Below are positions 15,982 through 23,588 of a stretch of DNA of 42,483 nucleotides, piece after piece (the stretch's first letter is position 1; every line of letters starts with the position of its first letter). A program made the position numbers and the translations under genes. Under the pieces are notes generated by a model that was not told the DNA's origin, ran no database searches, and was given only the letters and a program-made list of their open reading frames with translations. The DNA is from Erysipelotrichaceae bacterium (GTDB lineage: Bacteria; Bacillota_I; Bacilli_A; Erysipelotrichales; Erysipelotrichaceae), in assembly GCA_012523895.1 (NCBI GenBank), contig JAAYSZ010000001.1, positions 1 through 42,483 on the forward strand. The letters run 5' to 3'.

Positions 15982-16788
15982 CTACATCTCCTCAAATTCA
16001 TTTAGTTCAAAAATGTCGTTATCAGATTCCGATATTGCCATGATATTAACATTGCTTTCTATTTTGTTAGTATATTGTAAATAAATTACTGCTAAACAAG
16101 CTCCAATTACACCAACACTTACTAAATTCAATCCAAAAACAGCTACTAATACAAATCCAACAATTAGGTAAATTCTTGCATCATCTTTAAAAATATATTT
16201 CATAGTTAATGCAATCCCAACAGCAGGAAGCATTCCTCCTATTGTTCCCATAACACCTAAAAAAGTAGCACCAAGACTGTTTATAATGCCCTGAATATAT
16301 TCAGCCCCATAATAGCATCCTATTGCACAAGCTCCTCCACCTAATACTAATAATATTGTCTGAGGAATTAGAAAGTTTACTATCCATAATTGATCTGATT
16401 TATCTTCATCTATTAATTTTTCTGCTAAACCAACAAATACTGTATTCCATGACATACGACCATAATGTAATAAAGTTCCTAACAATCCCATTGGAACAGC
16501 TAATGCCATCGCTAGCTCTGCACTTAAATTACCTGTTATAGCTAAAGCAGTTCCTAATACTCCAGCTAATGTTGTATCTGCAGGAATACTACCACCTGCT
16601 CCAACTACACCAATATAAAATAAATTAATGTTAGCTCCTATTATTGCCCCTTTTACAGGATCTCCAAGAATTAATCCTGTTATAAATCCAAGAAACAATG
16701 GTTTTTGTAAAAACCAAATAAAAGTAGTAATCCAGCTTGCTCCAGTCCAGTATAAAATACCTAATAGTATTGCCTGAGTTACTGTCAT
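15982..16788 (-). CDS. PTS mannose-family transporter, subunit IIC
   Basis: A 268-residue integral membrane protein. It shows the family pattern: GFITGLILGDPVKGAIIGA, a glycine-rich GVVGAGGSIPADTTLAGVLG region, and MSWNTVFVGLAEK. About seven to nine membrane segments are evident. The C-terminal tail is short, acidic and cytoplasmic (SESDNDIFELNEFEEM). It carries the sugar-translocating part of the transporter together with IID. The substrate cannot be read directly; the downstream aldolase and dehydrogenase suggest a hexose-derived sugar or polyol. Confidence 0.92.
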   Translation of the reverse strand: MTVTQAILLGILYWTGASWITTFIWFLQKPLFLGFITGLILGDPVKGAIIGANINLFYIGVVGAGGSIPADTTLAGVLGTALAITGNLSAELAMALAVPMGLLGTLLHYGRMSWNTVFVGLAEKLIDEDKSDQLWIVNFLIPQTILLVLGGGACAIGCYYGAEYIQGIINSLGATFLGVMGTIGGMLPAVGIALTMKYIFKDDARIYLIVGFVLVAVFGLNLVSVGVIGACLAVIYLQYTNKIESNVNIMAISESDNDIFELNEFEEM

Positions 16789-16813
16789 AAATTATTAACC
16801 TCCTTCAATAAAT

Positions 16814-17290
16814 TTATAATTTGCTTTTTAAATCTGTAGGTTTTGTTTCAGGAATATCTTGATAATATACATAAACACCTTTTTCAATCATCCTTCTCAT
16901 AGAGTCTCTTTCTTCTTCACTAGCAGATAAATTCCTTATTAATGAAGTTCTATTTATATTAGAGCCCATTCCACCGATTTGAAGCTCTTTTATTTCAAGT
17001 CCTCCATTTATCAATCTTTCAAATACTTGAGGCGTTTTTGCCAATAAAAGCAATCTTTCTGCTTCATTAAACTGTCCTAATAAATACTTCAAAGCTGTCT
17101 CTTCATTTGCAATATTAACTTTAATATTTTTAGGAGCTATAGAGACCATCATTTTCGCCATAAATAAATCTTTTGTTAATGGTTCATCAATAATAATTAT
17201 TCTGTTAAAAAATAATTTTTGAGCCCATTTTGACATAACCTGTCCATGAATTAATCGATCGTCAACCCTGCATAAAATAATATTTCTCAT
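16814..17290 (-). CDS. PTS mannose-family transporter, subunit IIB
   Basis: A 158-residue IIB. The phosphocarrier histidine is H15 in CRVDDRLIHGQV, the family signature. The ATG at 17290 is chosen because GGAGGATG lies just upstream and because it overlaps the IIA stop as ATGA, giving translational coupling; a longer frame begins seven codons earlier but would remove that arrangement. IIB receives phosphate from IIA and passes it to the incoming sugar at the IIC/IID channel. Confidence 0.93.
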   Translation of the reverse strand: MRNIILCRVDDRLIHGQVMSKWAQKLFFNRIIIIDEPLTKDLFMAKMMVSIAPKNIKVNIANEETALKYLLGQFNEAERLLLLAKTPQVFERLINGGLEIKELQIGGMGSNINRTSLIRNLSASEEERDSMRRMIEKGVYVYYQDIPETKPTDLKSKL

Positions 17291-17715
17291 AAAAATACAT
17301 CCTCCATACATAAACTATCATTATCAATGTCTTTTAAAATATTTCCTGGATTCATGAAATAATCATTTATATTATTCTCAATTTTTTTAATAAAATCATT
17401 TGAAGACATTGTGTCTTTCGATAAAATTGCATCTAATAATATAGCAAGATTAATTCCAGAAAAATGCTCAAATTTATAATCTCTAGTTAAGCTACAAACA
17501 ACATTATATGGAGTACCGTAAGGAATATCTGTAAATATAATATAATCATTATCTTCATCAGCAATATTTTTTATTATTCTTTCTTTTAAAGAGTCTGGTG
17601 AATCAAGCGGTTTTAAAGAGACTGTTTTAACTGAATCCTTATCTCCAACTATCATATTGGCCGCACTTAAAATACCGTTCGCAAAATCACCATGCGATAC
17701 AATTATAATCTTCAT
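17287..17715 (-). CDS. PTS mannose-family transporter, subunit IIA
   Basis: A 142-residue IIA with phosphohistidine H8 in VSHGDFANGIL. The usual DLFGGTPFN motif is present as TDIPYGTPYNV, so one glycine is replaced by tyrosine. It is the first gene of the six-gene sugar operon and is separate from IIB, unlike the fused IIAB of E. coli ManX. Phosphate comes from HPr. Two candidate operators and a consensus promoter lie 60-115 bases upstream. Confidence 0.9.
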   Translation of the reverse strand: MKIIIVSHGDFANGILSAANMIVGDKDSVKTVSLKPLDSPDSLKERIIKNIADEDNDYIIFTDIPYGTPYNVVCSLTRDYKFEHFSGINLAILLDAILSKDTMSSNDFIKKIENNINDYFMNPGNILKDIDNDSLCMEDVFL

Positions 17716-17777
17716 ATTCCTATCTCCTGTCTTAGTTATTAATTAATTAATAAAGAATAAATAGCTATATATGTTAT

Positions 17778-17830
17778 ATTATATAAGCCTGTTGGAATAT
17801 TTGTCAATATATTTCAATTATTTTGGAACA
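17778..17830 (-). promoter_or_regulatory. PTS operon promoter with paired TTGGAA operator candidates
   Basis: On the minus strand TTGACA (17807-17802) and TATAAT (17783-17778) are 18 bases apart. On the plus strand TTGGAATATTT at 17792 and TTGGAACATTT at 17823 repeat with a 31-base step, about three DNA turns. The first lies in the promoter spacer, the second just upstream of the -35. The second contains the palindrome GGAA-CATT-TTCC. They are plausible sites for the convergent RpiR-type regulator. The rest of the gap from 17716 to 18015 holds only these sites and the ileS terminator. Confidence 0.6.
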
Positions 17831-17933
17831 TTTTCCTAAAGCCGTTATTGATTGTTTCTTTTGTTATTTTTTTTACTTTAATTTATATTACTAAAACAAT
17901 TGATTTTTACCTTTAAATACTTTATTTAGATAT

Positions 17934-17990
17934 TAAAAAAAACCATCTCCATAGATTCACATTTTATATTTCGTGATTCTATTTTGATGG
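17934..17990 (-). terminator. Terminator after ileS
   Basis: On the minus strand CCATC, ATAGA and TCAC pair in turn with GTGA, TCTAT and GATGG, with small internal loops, and a run of eight T residues follows. It separates ileS from the PTS promoter. Confidence 0.8.
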
Positions 17991-18015
17991 AATTTTTATT
18001 TAATTGTATATTATT

Positions 18016-20733
18016 TTACGCTAATACTTTTTGACATCTTGGACATAGTCCATCTTCATCATATTCTTCAGATATATTCCAGCATCTTGGACATACTTCA
18101 CCTTTCGCAAAGCTAACTTCAACCTTTGTTTCTTCAGCTTCTACAAATTCTACCTTAGAAACAATTAACCATTGATAAACTTTATTTTCAAATGTTTCAT
18201 TTAATAAATCAATTGTTTCTTTTGGTGCATAAATTGTAAGTTTAGCTTCTAGTGGTTTACCAATAATCTTATCAGCTCTTGCTACTTCTAATGCTTTAAA
18301 TGCAATATCTCTAAATTCATTAACTTCTTTAAATCTTTCTTTAATTTCATTAGCATCATCATAGTTTTTAACTTCAGGGAAATGAGTATAATGAACTGAA
18401 TTTGCTTCATCATTATTAAACACACTCCAAATTTCATCCATTGTATAAACTAATAGTGGTGCCCATAACTTACATAAAGAATCAATTACATTCCAAATTA
18501 CACTTTGAACTTGTCTTCTTCTTAGTGAATCTTTTTTATAAATATAAAGAATATCTTTACTATAATCTAAATAATAAGAACTAAGTTCATTTGTCATTAG
18601 ATTAACCATCTTAGAAGATGCTGCTACATAATCATATTTCATATAATCATTTCTAACACCTTTTACAACTTCATCTAATCTAACCATGATGTATTTATCA
18701 ATATAAGATAAATCTTCATATGCAACCATATCTGTCTTAGGATTAAAATCTTCTGGATTTACATTACCCAACATAAATCTAAATGTATTTCTAACCTTAC
18801 GATATTGTTCACTAACTTGTTTTAGATTATCATCACCAATTCTCATATCCTGTTTAAAGTCAACTGTAGCTGCCCATAATCTAAAAATATCAGCACCTTT
18901 TTGATTAATAATCTTAATTGGATCAACAACATTTCCAATAGACTTACTCATCTTAACTCCCTTAGAGTCATTTACATATCCATGAGATAAAACACTCTTA
19001 TAAGGAGCTCTTCCATTAATTGCAGTACCAATAATTAATGATGAGTTAAACCATCCTCTATATTGGTCACTACCTTCAAAATAAAGATCTGCAGGATACT
19101 CTAATCCTCTTGCTCTTAATTCTTGATGAGAAGAACCAGAATCAAACCAAACATCCATAATGTCTGTTTCTTTTGTAAATTTACCATTAGGTGATTTTTC
19201 ATTTGTATAACCTTCAGGTAATAAATCTTTAGCTTCTCTTTCAAACCAAACATTTGAACCATATTCACCAATTAATTTTTCAATGTGTTCAAATACTTCT
19301 TTTTCAATAATTGGAGACTTATCTTCATTAAAGATTATTGGGATAGGAACACCCCACAACCTTTGACGAGAAATACACCAGTCAGTACGTTCTTTAACCA
19401 TACTATATAACCTAGCTTCTCCCCAATCATTTTCCCACTTAACAGATTTAATTTGTTCTAATAATTCTTCTCTAATCTTTTCAATACTAGTAAACCATTG
19501 AACAGTTGCTCTATATATTACAGGTTTCTTTAATCTATCATCATGAGGATAAGGGTGAACTATGTCTTCAATCTTTAAGATATGACCAGATGCAAATAGT
19601 AAAGAATTAACTTTCTTAGAACAATCTTCTACAAATAATCCTTCTAAATCAACTCCTGCTTCACTTGTCATACAACCTTTTTCATCAACTGGACAATATG
19701 CTTCTAATCCATATTTCAATCCAACATAGTAGTCATCTAAACCATGTCCTGGTGCAGTATGAACACAACCTGTACCATCTTCATCAGTAACATGCTCACC
19801 TACAATAATTAATGATTCCTTTTCAGGATATAAAGGATGAATAGTAGTAATATATTCTAATTCTTTTCCTTTAAATGTATTTAAAATTCCTTCATTTTCA
19901 AGTTCAAACTTTTCAAGTAATTTGTCTACTAAAGATTTTGCAACAATTAATTTACCCTTACTTGTTTTTACTACAACATATTCAAGTTGAGGATGTAAAG
20001 AAATAGCTAAATTTGCAGGAATTGTCCAAGGAGTAGTTGTCCAAATTACAAATTTTTCATCTCCTTCTAAGATTCCTTTTCCATCTTTAACATCAAAAGT
20101 TACAAATATAGTAGGATCTTTTTTGTCTTTATAAATAATTTCAGAATCCGCTACAGCTGTTTCAGCATATGGTGACCAATGGATAGGTTTTAATCCTTGA
20201 TAAATTAATCCATCCATTGCCATTTTCGCAAATGCTTGAATTTGTCTTTGTTCAAAATCTTTTGTAAGAGTTATATATGGATTTTCATAATCTCCAATTT
20301 CACCTAAACGCTTTTCAGTATCCATTTGAATTGCAATTTGTTTATATGCATATTCTTCACATTTTTGTCTAAACTTTGCCGGACTTAATTTTTTCCTATC
20401 AATCCCAAGTTTTTGAACTGCATTTTCAATTGGTAAACCATGAGTATCCCAGCCAGGGAAAAATGGTGTGTAATAACCATTCATCGCATGAGTTCTAACA
20501 ATAAAGTCCTTAATAACTCTATTCATTGCAGTTCCAGCATGTAAGTTTCCATTAGCATATGGAGGTCCATCATGTAACACAAAATATGGTTCCCCTTCAT
20601 GAGCTTTTAAAAACTTTTCATAATAATTATCCTTTTCCCATTTTTCTAAAATAAGTGGTTCTTTTTTAGGTAAATTGCCTCTCATTTCAAATTCGGTATT
20701 AGGCATCAACAGTGTATCCTTATAATCTTTCAT
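18016..20733 (-). CDS. ileS: Isoleucyl-tRNA synthetase
   Basis: A 905-residue class I synthetase. The HIGH-type motif is GPPYANGNLHAG (residues ~56-67), the editing domain includes WTTTPWTIPAN, the KMSKS loop is GVKMSKSIGN, and the C-terminus has a zinc ribbon with CPRCW and CPRCQ. This is the bacterial, zinc-containing form. I choose the ATG at 20733, which has GGGAG six bases upstream; a TTG five codons earlier also keeps the frame open but overlaps the ribosome site. It follows ylmH-divIVA as in many Bacillota and is controlled by the T-box leader upstream. Confidence 0.97.
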   Translation of the reverse strand: MKDYKDTLLMPNTEFEMRGNLPKKEPLILEKWEKDNYYEKFLKAHEGEPYFVLHDGPPYANGNLHAGTAMNRVIKDFIVRTHAMNGYYTPFFPGWDTHGLPIENAVQKLGIDRKKLSPAKFRQKCEEYAYKQIAIQMDTEKRLGEIGDYENPYITLTKDFEQRQIQAFAKMAMDGLIYQGLKPIHWSPYAETAVADSEIIYKDKKDPTIFVTFDVKDGKGILEGDEKFVIWTTTPWTIPANLAISLHPQLEYVVVKTSKGKLIVAKSLVDKLLEKFELENEGILNTFKGKELEYITTIHPLYPEKESLIIVGEHVTDEDGTGCVHTAPGHGLDDYYVGLKYGLEAYCPVDEKGCMTSEAGVDLEGLFVEDCSKKVNSLLFASGHILKIEDIVHPYPHDDRLKKPVIYRATVQWFTSIEKIREELLEQIKSVKWENDWGEARLYSMVKERTDWCISRQRLWGVPIPIIFNEDKSPIIEKEVFEHIEKLIGEYGSNVWFEREAKDLLPEGYTNEKSPNGKFTKETDIMDVWFDSGSSHQELRARGLEYPADLYFEGSDQYRGWFNSSLIIGTAINGRAPYKSVLSHGYVNDSKGVKMSKSIGNVVDPIKIINQKGADIFRLWAATVDFKQDMRIGDDNLKQVSEQYRKVRNTFRFMLGNVNPEDFNPKTDMVAYEDLSYIDKYIMVRLDEVVKGVRNDYMKYDYVAASSKMVNLMTNELSSYYLDYSKDILYIYKKDSLRRRQVQSVIWNVIDSLCKLWAPLLVYTMDEIWSVFNNDEANSVHYTHFPEVKNYDDANEIKERFKEVNEFRDIAFKALEVARADKIIGKPLEAKLTIYAPKETIDLLNETFENKVYQWLIVSKVEFVEAEETKVEVSFAKGEVCPRCWNISEEYDEDGLCPRCQKVLA

Positions 20734-20750
20734 AAATACTCCCTTCAAAT

Positions 20751-20935
20751 AAAAAACGCCCTAATCTAAGGACGTATAATACGCGGTACCACCTTAGTTC
20801 ATCTATTCTAGATGCACTCTATAACCTTAACGCGGTCAACGGTTTTATACTGCTCCCAAGTGATACTATCTTTATTATTAACGATTCATTTTCACCAACC
20901 ATGAATTCTCTGATTTCCATAATAAAGTAGCGTGT
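20751..20935 (-). promoter_or_regulatory. T-box leader (tRNA-Ile responsive) of ileS
   Basis: The universally conserved T-box core GGTGGTACCGCG is at 20793-20782 on the minus strand. The basal part of stem I pairs 20930-20919 with 20878-20866, and an upper hairpin (ATTCAT/ATGAAT) lies above it. In the internal loop between them an ATC triplet followed by G (20885-20883) is the best specifier, reading isoleucine. The terminator pairs 20775-20769 with 20762-20756 and is followed by six T residues. Uncharged tRNA-Ile should bind and favour the antiterminator, switching ileS on. Confidence 0.9.
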
Positions 20936-20940
20936 CTTGA

Positions 20941-21420
20941 TCAATGCATTCTATTCTCTACTTCTTCTAACCATTTAATATTTGGTAATTCCGGAAGTTT
21001 AAAGTCTTCTATATATTGATATAATTCATTAATTCTTTCTTTAACATCATCCTTCATATCAACAACACTTCCAGATAACCTTGATAAATCTGTAAGTATT
21101 AAACTTGATATAGCTAATGCTTCTCTAATAATAATATCGGCATTTTCTTGAGCTGATTTTATAATCTCATTTGCTTCTTTCAAAGCTTGCTTAGATACAT
21201 TTTCAGCCATTAAGTCCTTATTATTAAGTATAGATCTAACATTTACATATCTTGCTCTTAATTCATCCATGATAAGAGTTGATTGTTCAAGTTTTATAGC
21301 ACATATTTCTAACTTCATTTTTAGGTCACGAATCTCTTTTTCATAAAATTCTATTGTAGAATCAACTTCAAAGCGATCATAACCGTTTTTCATTACACGA
21401 AATTTAGGCTTATCGCTCAT
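20941..21420 (-). CDS. divIVA: DivIVA-domain cell-division/polarity protein
   Basis: A 159-residue protein. The N-terminal segment FRVMKNGYDRFEVDSTIEFY is the DivIVA lipid-binding head. The rest is coiled coil to about residue 110 (KEIRDLKMKLEICAIKLEQ and following). DivIVA recognises curved membrane at poles and septa. It lies 11 bases after ylmH and before ileS, the standard Bacillota order. The ATG at 21420 has GGAGG seven bases upstream. The head is slightly divergent and the protein is short, so it could be a DivIVA-like septal protein and not the Min-recruiting one. Confidence 0.85.
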   Translation of the reverse strand: MSDKPKFRVMKNGYDRFEVDSTIEFYEKEIRDLKMKLEICAIKLEQSTLIMDELRARYVNVRSILNNKDLMAENVSKQALKEANEIIKSAQENADIIIREALAISSLILTDLSRLSGSVVDMKDDVKERINELYQYIEDFKLPELPNIKWLEEVENRMH

Positions 21421-21431
21421 ATGATCCTCCT

Positions 21432-22157
21432 TCAAATATATTTCTCAATTTGTACTAAGATTTTATCTTTCTTAGTAGTCTTAAGAACTCCCTTATACAA
21501 AAAACGTCCATAGCCTCTAATCGAAATTACACAATTATTATTGCATAACTTACTAGTTTGTGCAATTACAATGTGGTTTACCTTAACTAGCTCACTCTTT
21601 ATCATGCTAGAAGCTTTACTTCTACTACAATTGCATATTGCACTTACAATATTGTCTAATCTATTAGAGCTTATGATTCTTTCAAAAGCCTCTGTTTTTA
21701 CTTCTCTAATTAAATTAATATCACTTTTTTTAAAACTTACATTTATTTTAGAAATAGACGTAAAGTTTTCTATAATAAATTTTGAAAATAACTCTGTGGT
21801 ATATAAAACTATTTTATCATCAGTTGCCCAAAAATCTCCAACACTGTTTCTATTAATAGATAAAGCCATTAATGCTCCAAGAATATCTCTGTGGCTAATA
21901 TTAATAAACCTTTTATCATAATCAGCTATTAAGCATACTACATCAGAAAAGTCATCTTCTTTATCTTTCAAAAAAATGACTTTACAATATTCGGCATCCG
22001 TATAGCCACCATCAATTTTATATAAACACTTATTACTAAGATGTCTTTTTACAATTGCTAATTCTTCTTGATTTAAAAAGTTTGTAGAAACATTTTTGTT
22101 ATATTTAATATTTTGATATATTAAATCATCTATTCTTGCTATTAAATCTTTATTCAT
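21432..22157 (-). CDS. ylmH: YlmH-type S4-domain RNA-binding protein (ribosome quality control type)
   Basis: A 241-residue protein with the YlmH layout: an N-terminal domain with HRDILGALMALSINRNSVGDF (the conserved RxxxGD turn), and a C-terminal S4 domain starting CNCSRSKASSMIKSELVKVN. In B. subtilis YlmH binds the 50S subunit and can take part in C-terminal tailing of stalled chains, acting like RqcP. Its start overlaps the stop of the second sepF by eight bases. An S4 position normally holding glycine (SGxVKVN) is SELVKVN. YlmG, often between sepF and ylmH, is absent. Confidence 0.87.
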   Translation of the reverse strand: MNKDLIARIDDLIYQNIKYNKNVSTNFLNQEELAIVKRHLSNKCLYKIDGGYTDAEYCKVIFLKDKEDDFSDVVCLIADYDKRFINISHRDILGALMALSINRNSVGDFWATDDKIVLYTTELFSKFIIENFTSISKINVSFKKSDINLIREVKTEAFERIISSNRLDNIVSAICNCSRSKASSMIKSELVKVNHIVIAQTSKLCNNNCVISIRGYGRFLYKGVLKTTKKDKILVQIEKYI

Positions 22158-22560
22158 CAGCTTCTAAGCTAATAACACCTTCAACACCCACTGTACTTGG
22201 AGTTAAAAGAATTGTATTATGAGCTATTTTTTGAATAGTTCCATCTAATGCGAAAACAACACCAGTTAAAAAATCTATAGTTCTTTGTGCATAATCTCTT
22301 TGAAGTCTATGTAAATTTACAACACAAGCTCTTCTAACTTTTAAATGTCTTGCAATTTCTTCTGCTTCATCAAAACTTCTTGGCTCAAATAAAACCATTT
22401 TTGTTTCTGGTGAAGAAACTCTTCCTCTTTTTGATTTAGGAGCTTCATAAGAACCAATAGCTTTTGCTTCTTCTTTAGTTACTTCAAGTTCTCCTGGATC
22501 ATTTTCATCGTAATCTTCATCAATAGGTGCAACAAAATCAATAAGTTTTCTAAATCCCAT
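22150..22560 (-). CDS. sepF: SepF, FtsZ-binding division protein, second copy
   Basis: A 136-residue SepF. The N-terminal amphipathic helix (MGFRKLIDFVAPI) should bind membrane, an acidic linker follows, and the C-terminal core (MVLFEPRSFDEAEEIARHL through LLTPSTVGVEG) is the SepF domain that bundles FtsZ and ties it to the membrane. By hand count its core is identical to the neighbouring copy at 66 of 74 positions, but the linkers differ. An extended -10 promoter (TGCTATAAT) sits in the 59-base gap upstream, so it can be expressed apart from the first copy. AGGAGG precedes the ATG. Confidence 0.93.
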   Translation of the reverse strand: MGFRKLIDFVAPIDEDYDENDPGELEVTKEEAKAIGSYEAPKSKRGRVSSPETKMVLFEPRSFDEAEEIARHLKVRRACVVNLHRLQRDYAQRTIDFLTGVVFALDGTIQKIAHNTILLTPSTVGVEGVISLEADE

Positions 22561-22587
22561 ACTAAAAACCTCCTAAATATACATGAT

Positions 22588-22615
22588 ATTATAGCATAAT
22601 ATTAATAATGTAAAA
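22588..22615 (-). promoter_or_regulatory. Promoter between the two sepF genes
   Basis: On the minus strand TTTTAC (22615-22610), a 16-base spacer and TATAAT (22593-22588) preceded by TGC form an extended -10 promoter for the second sepF, ylmH and divIVA. Confidence 0.6.
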
Positions 22616-22619
22616 TATT

Positions 22620-23012
22620 TTACTCAAAATCTATTTCACCTTCTACTCCAATAGAGCTAGGTGTTAATAATATTGCATTGTTTGCGATTCTTTGAATCGT
22701 TCCATCTAAAGCAAACACTGCACCTGTTAAAAAGTCTATAGTTCTTTGTGCATAATCTCTTTGTAGTTTATGTAAATTTACAACACAAGCTCTTCTTTGT
22801 TTTAAATGTCTTGCAATTTCTTCTGCTTCATCAAAACTTCTTGGTTCAAATAAAACCATTTGCGTGTTTGGATTAACATTAGGAACTTTTGAACTAGTTT
22901 CTTCATATTTAGAAACAGGTTTTTCTTGTTTCATAGATACTTCTTCTAAAACTTCTTCTTCCTCTTCAACAACTGGTGCAACAATATCTTTTAATTTATT
23001 TAAAAATCCCAT
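22620..23012 (-). CDS. sepF: SepF, FtsZ-binding division protein, first copy
   Basis: A 130-residue SepF with an N-terminal membrane-binding helix (MGFLNKLKDIVAPV), a Glu-rich linker (EEEEEVLEEV), and the SepF core. The ATG at 23012 is chosen because the upstream in-frame ATG overlaps the GGAGG ribosome site. It heads the division cluster; an extended -10 (TGATATAAT on the minus strand, 23038-23033) lies about 20 bases before the start. Tandem sepF copies this similar suggest a fairly recent duplication kept under selection. Confidence 0.93.
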   Translation of the reverse strand: MGFLNKLKDIVAPVVEEEEEVLEEVSMKQEKPVSKYEETSSKVPNVNPNTQMVLFEPRSFDEAEEIARHLKQRRACVVNLHKLQRDYAQRTIDFLTGAVFALDGTIQRIANNAILLTPSSIGVEGEIDFE

Positions 23013-23099
23013 AAAAACCTCCATTTGTACAAATTATATCACAACTATTTATTTACTTCTTTCTTTTATTTTGTTAAAGTAGCTTGGAGGAGAAATCAT

Positions 23100-23576
23100 A
23101 TGAAAATCATAGAAGCAAAACCTGAAGATTGTAAGATAATTGGCGATTTTATAAAATATATCGCTGAATATGAAAAGCTATTAGATGAAGTTATTTGGGA
23201 TGAAGAAACTCTTTATAAAGAGTTATTTATAGATAATAGAGCTAAGGTATTATTGGGTGAAGTAAATGATGAAGTAGTTGGCTTTGTTTTATACTTTTAT
23301 AACTTTTCAACCTTTGTAGGAAGAAAAGGTTTATACCTAGAAGACTTCTATATAAAAAAGAAACATAGAAAAAAAGGATATGGAAAAATGTTCTTTAAAA
23401 AATTATTAGAAATTGCAAGAGATAACAATTGTGGAAGAATGGAATGGGTATGTTTAAATTGGAACAAAACTGCAATAGACTTTTATAAATCTTTAAATGC
23501 TAAGCCAATGGATGAATGGACAACTTACAGACTAGAAGAACATCAATTTGAAGAACTAATAAAAAAGATGTCGTAA
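23100..23576 (+). CDS. GNAT N-acetyltransferase, diamine (SSAT)-like
   Basis: A 158-residue acetyltransferase. The acetyl-CoA loop is RKKGYGKMFFKKL (residues ~92-104). Features shared with spermidine/spermine and thialysine acetyltransferases are EYEKL near the start, FSTFVGRKGLYLEDFYI, and the C-terminal EWVCLNWNKTAIDFYKSL. A polyamine or other small amine is the likely acceptor. The ATG at 23100 follows GGAGGAG by eight bases; the frame is open upstream but lacks a better start. The gene is alone on the plus strand, divergent from sepF and convergent with the M42 peptidase gene. Confidence 0.88.
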   Translation: MKIIEAKPEDCKIIGDFIKYIAEYEKLLDEVIWDEETLYKELFIDNRAKVLLGEVNDEVVGFVLYFYNFSTFVGRKGLYLEDFYIKKKHRKKGYGKMFFKKLLEIARDNNCGRMEWVCLNWNKTAIDFYKSLNAKPMDEWTTYRLEEHQFEELIKKMS

Positions 23577-23588
23577 TAATGACATCTT
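23565..23588. terminator. Compact bidirectional terminator containing two stop codons
   Basis: AAGATGTC (23565-23572) pairs perfectly with GACATCTT (23581-23588). The stop of the acetyltransferase gene lies in the loop, and the stop of the opposite M42 gene lies at the right arm. A-runs and T-runs flank it, modestly on the right. Confidence 0.75.
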
